Source of the DNA: Pelethousia sp034933245
GTDB taxonomy: Bacteria; Bacillota; Clostridia; Christensenellales; CAG-138
Direction: 5' to 3'
Length of the DNA stretch: 19,117 bases
NCBI GenBank assembly: GCA_034933245.1
Contig: JAYFNX010000028.1
Location: 1 to 19,117 of the forward strand
The translations under genes and the position numbers were made by a program. The notes beneath the pieces are model-generated. The model had not been told where the DNA came from and did not search any database. It saw only the letters and a list, made by a program, of their open reading frames with translations. This document shows, in pieces, positions 14,608 to 19,117 of this stretch (the stretch's first letter is position 1; the number at the start of each line of letters is the position of its first letter).

Positions 14608-15743
14608 TGGGCGTATTCCTCCAGGCTGCAAACGCAGCGCGCCGTAATGCAAAGCAACGCGCCTTCCGGGCCGCAGCCCTCGGGGGTGGTTGCCTTTATG
14701 CTGACCCGGCTGATTTCACAGCCGAGAATACGAGCTAAATTTTCACGCATGGGCAAGATATGGGGCGCCAGCTTGGGCTGCTGTGCCACCACGGTTACGT
14801 CCAGATTGGCCAAAAAATAGCCCTTATGACACAGAAGGTTCCGAACCTGCCCAAGCAGATTCAAAGAGCAGATCCCCTTGTATCGGGGGTCCGCATCCGG
14901 GAAATGGGAGCCGATATCCCCCTGGGCTGCCGCACCCAGCATGGCGTCTATGACGGCATGGGTAAGAACATCCGCATCCGAATGGCCAAGAAGACCCAGC
15001 TCAAATGGAATGACCACCCCGCCAAGCACCAACGCCCTGCCGCTTGCCAGACGATGGGTATCCTCCCCATAGCCGGAGCGCAACCTGTGGGCGCCCAGCA
15101 GCGCCTCAAAGATAGGGACGTCTTCCGGCGTGGTCAGCTTCTGGTTGCGGGGGCTGCCTGAGGTGAAATGAACTTCCTTCCACCGCAGCCGATAGATGGC
15201 CGCATCATCCGTGGCGGATACGGCGGCCTTTCGGGCGGATTCATAAGCTTCCAAAATGCGCGGTCTGGAGAAGGATTGGGGCGTTTGGGTGGCGAGAAGC
15301 CTATCACGAGGAAGCGGTCCCTCGTCCAGATAGACCGTATCCCGCAGCGGCAAAGAAGCTACGCCGCTTCCGTGCTCCATCGCACCGGCAATGCTGTCCA
15401 GAATCACCCGGGGACTCACGAGGCAACGGGCTGCATCATGGATGGCAACCACATCCCCTTCGGCTTGAACAAGGGCACGATACACAGAATCTCCCCGGTT
15501 GTCGCCGCCTTCCACCAAACGGATATGCACGCCATCCATGGCATATAGCCCGGCCAGCCGTTCCGCTTCCTGCCGGGTGTCGCTGGATACGGCTATGAGG
15601 ATATCCCGTATATCCGCCCGAATAAAAGCCAGCAGGGCGTATTCCAAAGCCGTGCGACCACATAGGGGAATGGTGAGCTTTTGAAACCCCATGCGCAAGG
15701 AGCTACCGGCGGCCAGCAGGATAGCCGTACCCCGGGCGCTCAA
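14604..15743 (-). CDS. ispDF: Bifunctional IspD/IspF (MEP isoprenoid pathway)
   Basis: Fusion of 2-C-methyl-D-erythritol 4-phosphate cytidylyltransferase (IspD, about 1-220) and 2-C-methyl-D-erythritol 2,4-cyclodiphosphate synthase (IspF, about 224-379), two non-consecutive steps of the MEP pathway. IspD shows AAGSSLRMG (11-19), GGDNRGDSV, HDAAR and QTPQSF. IspF shows GYGEDTHRL with zinc ligands Asp and His, LLGHSDADVLTHAVIDAML with the third ligand, GDIGSHFPD, and KATTPEGCG. The start is a TTG at 15743: the first downstream ATG falls inside the IspD nucleotide loop, and AGGGAG lies 5 bases before the TTG. The TTG overlaps the rqcP stop (TTGA) and the gene's own stop overlaps the mazG start (ATGA), so all three genes are coupled. 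Confidence 0.94.
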   Translation of the reverse strand: MSARGTAILLAAGSSLRMGFQKLTIPLCGRTALEYALLAFIRADIRDILIAVSSDTRQEAERLAGLYAMDGVHIRLVEGGDNRGDSVYRALVQAEGDVVAIHDAARCLVSPRVILDSIAGAMEHGSGVASLPLRDTVYLDEGPLPRDRLLATQTPQSFSRPRILEAYESARKAAVSATDDAAIYRLRWKEVHFTSGSPRNQKLTTPEDVPIFEALLGAHRLRSGYGEDTHRLASGRALVLGGVVIPFELGLLGHSDADVLTHAVIDAMLGAAAQGDIGSHFPDADPRYKGICSLNLLGQVRNLLCHKGYFLANLDVTVVAQQPKLAPHILPMRENLARILGCEISRVSIKATTPEGCGPEGALLCITARCVCSLEEYAQ

Positions 15744-15994
15744 GAATCTCCCTCTTGCACAAGCGCATACATGCTGCTGGCATCCGCCTTAAGGGCATGT
15801 TCCTGCACGGAAAGCACCCGCAGCCGGACATGCTTGCCGGAAAGGAGAATATCCAGCTCGTCTCCTTCCTTTACCTCGGAAGATGCTTTTGCTACCCGCC
15901 CGTTGATCTGCACGCGGCCTAGGCCGCAAGCCTCATTTGCAACGGTGCGGCGTTTGATAAGACGCGATATCTTAAGATATTTATCCAATCGCAT
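15740..15994 (-). CDS. rqcP: RqcP/YabO, S4-domain ribosome quality control protein
   Basis: Small S4-type RNA-binding protein of the Hsp15/RqcP family; in Bacillus RqcP binds stalled 50S subunits and helps RqcH add alanine tails to trapped nascent chains. 84 residues from the ATG at 15994, beginning MRLDKYLKISRLIKRRTVA, with the S4 features GRVQINGRVAKASSEVKEGDELDI closely matching Bacillus YabO (location about residues 28-51). GAGGAG lies 8 bases before this ATG; a GTG at 16003 would sit directly on the SD. First gene of the rqcP-ispDF-mazG operon. Placement near mfd and mazG is conserved in Firmicutes. Confidence 0.92.
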   Translation of the reverse strand: MRLDKYLKISRLIKRRTVANEACGLGRVQINGRVAKASSEVKEGDELDILLSGKHVRLRVLSVQEHALKADASSMYALVQEGDS

Positions 15995-16024
15995 TACAAC
16001 CACTCCTCTTTTTCACATGAAACG

Positions 16025-16033
16025 ATCATACCA
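16025..16033 (-). promoter_or_regulatory. Extended -10 promoter of the rqcP operon
   Basis: Minus strand TGGTATGAT: TATGAT at 16030-16025 preceded by TGG. A matching -35 would fall in the upstream terminator stem and is poor. It is 30 bases before the rqcP ATG. Confidence 0.5.
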
Positions 16034-16044
16034 TAATTTCAGGC

Positions 16045-16072
16045 AAAAAACGAGGGGGCAAAGCCCCCTCGT
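16045..16072 (-). terminator. Intrinsic terminator of the foldase gene
   Basis: Perfect 10-base-pair stem (16050-16059 / 16063-16072) with a 3-base loop, followed on the minus strand by six T (16050-16045). It lies 25 bases past the foldase stop. Confidence 0.9.
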
Positions 16073-16096
16073 CCATGTGCAAACGTTGCGATCCGG

Positions 16097-17503
16097 TTAA
16101 CCGACAGAACCGTCATAGGAGCGCACGAGCTCCTCATCGATCTTGACGCTGCCGTCGTTCTTCCAGGTTTCCAGCATGGAGGTCCATTCCTGATCCTGCA
16201 GGTCCGTCAACAGAACTGTCTCTACATCGGTCTTCACAGTATCCAGCGCCACGGGGCCCGTCGTCTCATCGGAGAGGTAATAAAGGATGTGACAACCCTC
16301 CTCGTCTCGGATCACCTGGCTGTATTCGCCCATTTTCAGGGTAGAGAAAGCGGTCTTCACATCTTTGGACCAATCGGCTTCGCTCTCATATTTATTGCTG
16401 ATGAGAAGGCCTTTTTTGGCAACGTTATCAAAGCTGAGGATGGCGTCATCCTGGGTATATTCGGACATCAGAGTAGCAAAATCCTCGCCGGCTTCCAGCT
16501 TTGCAAACACCTCGTTCGCTTTGGTAAGAGCGGATGCCATTCGCGTTTCCTCTAGGGCTTGGGCTTCCTTATCCAATGCCTTATAAGCTGTCAGAATCTC
16601 CGCAAGCCGGGGATTGTTCGCACCGCTGATGGCGGAATCAAAGGCCAACTCGCCATATTCGGCGGCAAGGGAATCCATTTCGTCCGTTTTCGCCGTGTAT
16701 TCCTCGCTGGGCTCGCCTTCCGGCGTTATGAGGATATGCAGCACACGGCTATAGCCTTCCGGTATATAGACCACGGGAACTCCACCGTATTTCTCATAAT
16801 TCTCCGCATCGGTCTTGTAGGCGCCGCCGTCATCCGCATAGGTGGTCTTTTGGGTTGCCAGCGTATCGTCATACCACTTCTGAATGGCCTCCTGGCTGAC
16901 GGTAATGTCCTTGAGCACTTCCTCACGGAACGCCTCACTTACGGCACTCTCTTTATAATAAGTGCGGATCCATTCCACAAACTCGTCGTATGTCATGGAA
17001 CTGCCGGTGTAATATTCGGTTTCCGCCTCCATGAGCTCCTTGGTACGGGCTTCCACATCCACGGTGGAATCGGCGGCGGCCTCCTCTTCAGCCTGGGCGC
17101 GGTAGGTATCCAGCAGGTATTCCAACTCCTCGGCCACCTTATCCTCGATCTCCTTAAGCTGCTCCTCGCTCAACTCGGTGATACCGGCCTTCTGTGCCTG
17201 ATAAGCAATAATTTTGTCTTCCGCCAGCAGATCCACCACGAAATCCTGGAATTCGTTTAGAGCGGTGGGGTCGGAATAAATATCATAGCCGTAGTTGGTG
17301 TAATAGGAAGCATACGTATTGAACAGGTCTATATATTCACCCATGGTGACGGCCTGATCGCCAACAGTAACCACAGTCGCATCCCTGTCCACATCCGTTG
17401 CGACAGGCACGTCCGTATTTTCACTTTGAGGCTTGAGGGAGCAGCCCGCAAAAACGCACAGCGCCAATGCGGCCGCCAGGGCAAGGGCAAAGAACTTTTT
17501 CAT
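16097..17503 (-). CDS. prsA: PrsA/SurA-like lipoprotein foldase (peptidyl-prolyl isomerase)
   Basis: Membrane-anchored extracytoplasmic chaperone, predicted to help exported proteins fold. 468 residues from the ATG at 17503, chosen because it gives a clean lipoprotein signal (MKKFF, hydrophobic core, lipobox VFAGC with Cys21) and has GGAG 6 bases upstream; the longer open frame upstream overlaps mfd and the predicted promoter. A SurA-N-like region (about 44-215) includes VVTVGDQAVTMGEYIDLF. The parvulin domain is split: first strand RVLHILIT at 253-260, then an acidic helical insertion of about 65 residues, then ANEVFAKLEAGEDFATLMSEYTQD (from 329), GLLISN, and FSTLKMGEYSQV...GCHILYYL (386-410). 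The gene symbol is by analogy; the isomerase activity is not certain given the unusual layout. Confidence 0.82.
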   Translation of the reverse strand: MKKFFALALAAALALCVFAGCSLKPQSENTDVPVATDVDRDATVVTVGDQAVTMGEYIDLFNTYASYYTNYGYDIYSDPTALNEFQDFVVDLLAEDKIIAYQAQKAGITELSEEQLKEIEDKVAEELEYLLDTYRAQAEEEAAADSTVDVEARTKELMEAETEYYTGSSMTYDEFVEWIRTYYKESAVSEAFREEVLKDITVSQEAIQKWYDDTLATQKTTYADDGGAYKTDAENYEKYGGVPVVYIPEGYSRVLHILITPEGEPSEEYTAKTDEMDSLAAEYGELAFDSAISGANNPRLAEILTAYKALDKEAQALEETRMASALTKANEVFAKLEAGEDFATLMSEYTQDDAILSFDNVAKKGLLISNKYESEADWSKDVKTAFSTLKMGEYSQVIRDEEGCHILYYLSDETTGPVALDTVKTDVETVLLTDLQDQEWTSMLETWKNDGSVKIDEELVRSYDGSVG

Positions 17504-17555
17504 AGTTTTCTCCATCTTCATAAATTGGTATATACTTTTTCCCGTATACTGTTTC

Positions 17556-17583
17556 ATTATATCATGTCTCCTTTTGAATGCAA
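17556..17583 (-). promoter_or_regulatory. Predicted promoter of the foldase gene, inside the 3' end of mfd
   Basis: Minus strand TTGCAT (17583-17578), 16-base spacer, TATAAT (17561-17556) preceded by TGA, giving an extended -10 TGATATAAT. The TGA is the mfd stop codon. Leader of about 45 bases before the foldase start. Confidence 0.7.
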
Positions 17584-19117
17584 TCGCCCAGCATGTAAAC
17601 AATCTGTGGCAGGGCTGAACACAGAGCGGCCGCGTCCTGCTTGGAACGGCGGATGATGAGCGCGGGCGTTTCAGCCAGGCGCAGTTGGGCCCCGTCAACC
17701 CGCTGGGCCGTTTCATAAAGCTTGGTTCCGTCCATGGGGGCCTCCGTGTCCAAAACGATCCTGGCCTCGCCGTCCCGCACGCTTAACCGGGTGATATAAG
17801 AGCGCTGGGCATCCGCCTTAAGCTTGCCGATGAAGAGCAAATTTTCTACGGGTTTGGGAATTTCCCCATAGCGGTCGATGAGCTCATCCTGCACATCGTA
17901 AAGCTCTTCTTGAGAGGAAATGTGGGCAATGCGCTTATACATAGAAAGACGTTCGTTTTCCCGGCGGATATATTCATGGGGAATGCTGGCGGCCAGAGGA
18001 AGCTCCATAACCGTGTCGATTTCCCGCTTGGGCTTTTCGCCCCGGGCCTCCCGCAGGGCGCCCTCCACAATTTTACAATAAAGATCGTAACCCACGGCTT
18101 CCATATGCCCGCTCTGTTCGGGGCCAAGCAAATTTCCCGCGCCGCGGATTTCCAAATCCCGCATGGCGATGCGGAAACCGGAGCCGAACTGGGTCAGTTC
18201 CCGAATGGCGACAAGCCGCTTTTCCGCGATCTCGGAGATAGCCTTATCCCGCTTGAAAAAGAGGTAAGCATAGCCCAGCCGCACCCCGCGCCCCACCCGG
18301 CCCCGGAGCTGGTAGAGCTGGGAAAGCCCCATTTTATCCGCATCATAAATGAGGATGGTGTTCACATTGGATATGTCCAGCCCGCTTTCGATGATGGTGG
18401 AACATAGAAGCACATCATATTGCCTATCCATAAAATCCAGCATGGTTTTTTCCAACACACGCTCGCTCATTTGGCCGTGCGCATAAGCGATGCGGGCTTC
18501 GGGCACCAACTCCCGAAGATAGTCCACAAAATATTCCATGGTGCGGACATGATTATACACAAAATACACCTGCCCGCCCCGGCCTATCTCTTTGCGGATG
18601 GCTTCCCTGGCCACATTTTCGGCATATTCCATCACATAGGTCTGGACAGGGTAGCGTTGGGAAGGCGGCGTTTCGATGACGGACATATCCCGAATCCCCG
18701 TCATGGACATATGCAGGGTTCGCGGAATGGGCGTGGCGGAAAGGGTTAGCACATCCACGCTTCGCTTGAGATTTTTGATCTGCTCCTTATGCCCAACGCC
18801 GAAGCGCTGCTCCTCATCCACAATAAGCAAGCCCAGATCCTTGAATTTTATGGAAGCAGCCAGGAGCTTATGGGTGCCTACGACCAGGTCCACTTTGCCT
18901 GTTTTAAGCCCTTCTAGGATTGCCGCCTGCTCTTTGGGCGTTTTAAAGCGGGAAAGCAGGGCCACATTTATGGGGAATCCGGAGAAACGGGCGGCGATGG
19001 TATTGTAATGCTGTTGGGCTAAAATGGTGGTTGGCACCAGCATGGCCACCTGCTTACCGGAAAGTACGGCCTTGAAAGCAGCCCGCAGCGCAACTTCCGT
19101 TTTACCATAACAAACAT
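17562..19117 (-). CDS. mfd: Transcription-repair coupling factor Mfd, C-terminal part
   Basis: Superfamily 2 DNA translocase that removes stalled RNA polymerase and recruits nucleotide excision repair. Only the last 517 or so residues are present; the frame is open to the window edge (full-length Mfd is about 1,150 residues). Visible: part of Walker A at the very edge (VCYGKTEVALRAAF), AMLVPTTILAQQH (motif Ia), the DEEQRFGV box, TLSATPIPRTLHMSM (motif III), HGQMSE, STIIESGLDI, and QLRGRVGRG (motif VI). The RecG/Mfd-type TRG translocation segment and IRGAGNLLGPEQSGHMEAVGYDLYC follow, then the C-terminal D7 autoinhibitory domain. This last part separates Mfd from RecG. The TGA stop is also part of the promoter for the next gene. 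Confidence 0.95.
   Translation of the reverse strand, partial: VCYGKTEVALRAAFKAVLSGKQVAMLVPTTILAQQHYNTIAARFSGFPINVALLSRFKTPKEQAAILEGLKTGKVDLVVGTHKLLAASIKFKDLGLLIVDEEQRFGVGHKEQIKNLKRSVDVLTLSATPIPRTLHMSMTGIRDMSVIETPPSQRYPVQTYVMEYAENVAREAIRKEIGRGGQVYFVYNHVRTMEYFVDYLRELVPEARIAYAHGQMSERVLEKTMLDFMDRQYDVLLCSTIIESGLDISNVNTILIYDADKMGLSQLYQLRGRVGRGVRLGYAYLFFKRDKAISEIAEKRLVAIRELTQFGSGFRIAMRDLEIRGAGNLLGPEQSGHMEAVGYDLYCKIVEGALREARGEKPKREIDTVMELPLAASIPHEYIRRENERLSMYKRIAHISSQEELYDVQDELIDRYGEIPKPVENLLFIGKLKADAQRSYITRLSVRDGEARIVLDTEAPMDGTKLYETAQRVDGAQLRLAETPALIIRRSKQDAAALCSALPQIVYMLGDCIQKET

Noticed and set aside
16559..17260. 233-codon plus-strand open frame opposite the foldase gene
   Set aside because: Antisense to a clear lipoprotein foldase, with no family resemblance or convincing SD; it is a shadow frame.
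1..19117. CRISPR arrays, tRNA or rRNA genes, insertion sequences, attachment sites, toxin-antitoxin or defence systems
   Set aside because: No regular repeats, no cloverleaf or rRNA signatures, and no transposase, integrase or defence domains were seen on either strand.

Overview
This window reads as chromosomal DNA of an endospore-forming, low-to-moderate GC Firmicute of the class Clostridia. The evidence is the pairing of spoIIGA with sigE, a T-box riboswitch, a PerR-type regulator, the gene order mfd / foldase lipoprotein / rqcP / mazG / HU, and strong AGGAGG-type ribosome binding sites. No phage, transposon, CRISPR array, tRNA or rRNA is visible. Coding density is high and almost every gene belongs to a recognisable housekeeping family.

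Layout. (1) Positions 1-6006, plus strand: a division and cell-wall (dcw) cluster, ftsW/spoVE (5' end outside the window), murA, ftsQ/divIB, ftsA and ftsZ. ftsA and ftsZ each appear to have their own extended -10 promoter. (2) Positions 6117-7124: asnA, ending in a strong intrinsic terminator. (3) Positions 7276-10456: a promoter, a complete tryptophan-type T-box leader (specifier UGG, T-box bulge UGGCACC, terminator) and a three-gene ABC transporter (binding lipoprotein, permease, ATPase) of the trpXYZ type. (4) Positions 10699-12170: spoIIGA and sigE, the protease and pro-sigma-E pair that start mother-cell gene expression in sporulation. (5) Positions 12245-19117, all minus strand: perR, hup (HU), then rqcP-ispDF-mazG as a tightly overlapping operon read towards hup, a PrsA/SurA-like lipoprotein foldase, and the 3' two-fifths or so of mfd, whose 5' end lies outside the window.

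How the genes work together. FtsW, MurA, FtsQ, FtsA and FtsZ build the septum. SpoIIGA and SigE act after the asymmetric septum forms, so their position near ftsZ fits, although here asnA and the transporter operon lie between them. The T-box lets uncharged tRNA-Trp switch on a predicted tryptophan uptake system. The minus-strand block holds genome maintenance, translation quality control, isoprenoid precursor synthesis, nucleotide clean-up and protein export folding, plus a peroxide-sensing repressor with a plausible self-operator.

I found no clearly new system. The most interesting signals are regulatory: the fully resolvable Trp T-box, TGA stop codons that double as the TGn of extended -10 promoters (ftsA/ftsZ and mfd/foldase), a Per-box-like site over the perR promoter, and a strong hairpin between the binding-protein and permease genes. 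At the protein level the notable items are a fused IspDF with a TTG start, a MazG with a degraded methylase domain, and a foldase whose parvulin domain is split by an insertion.
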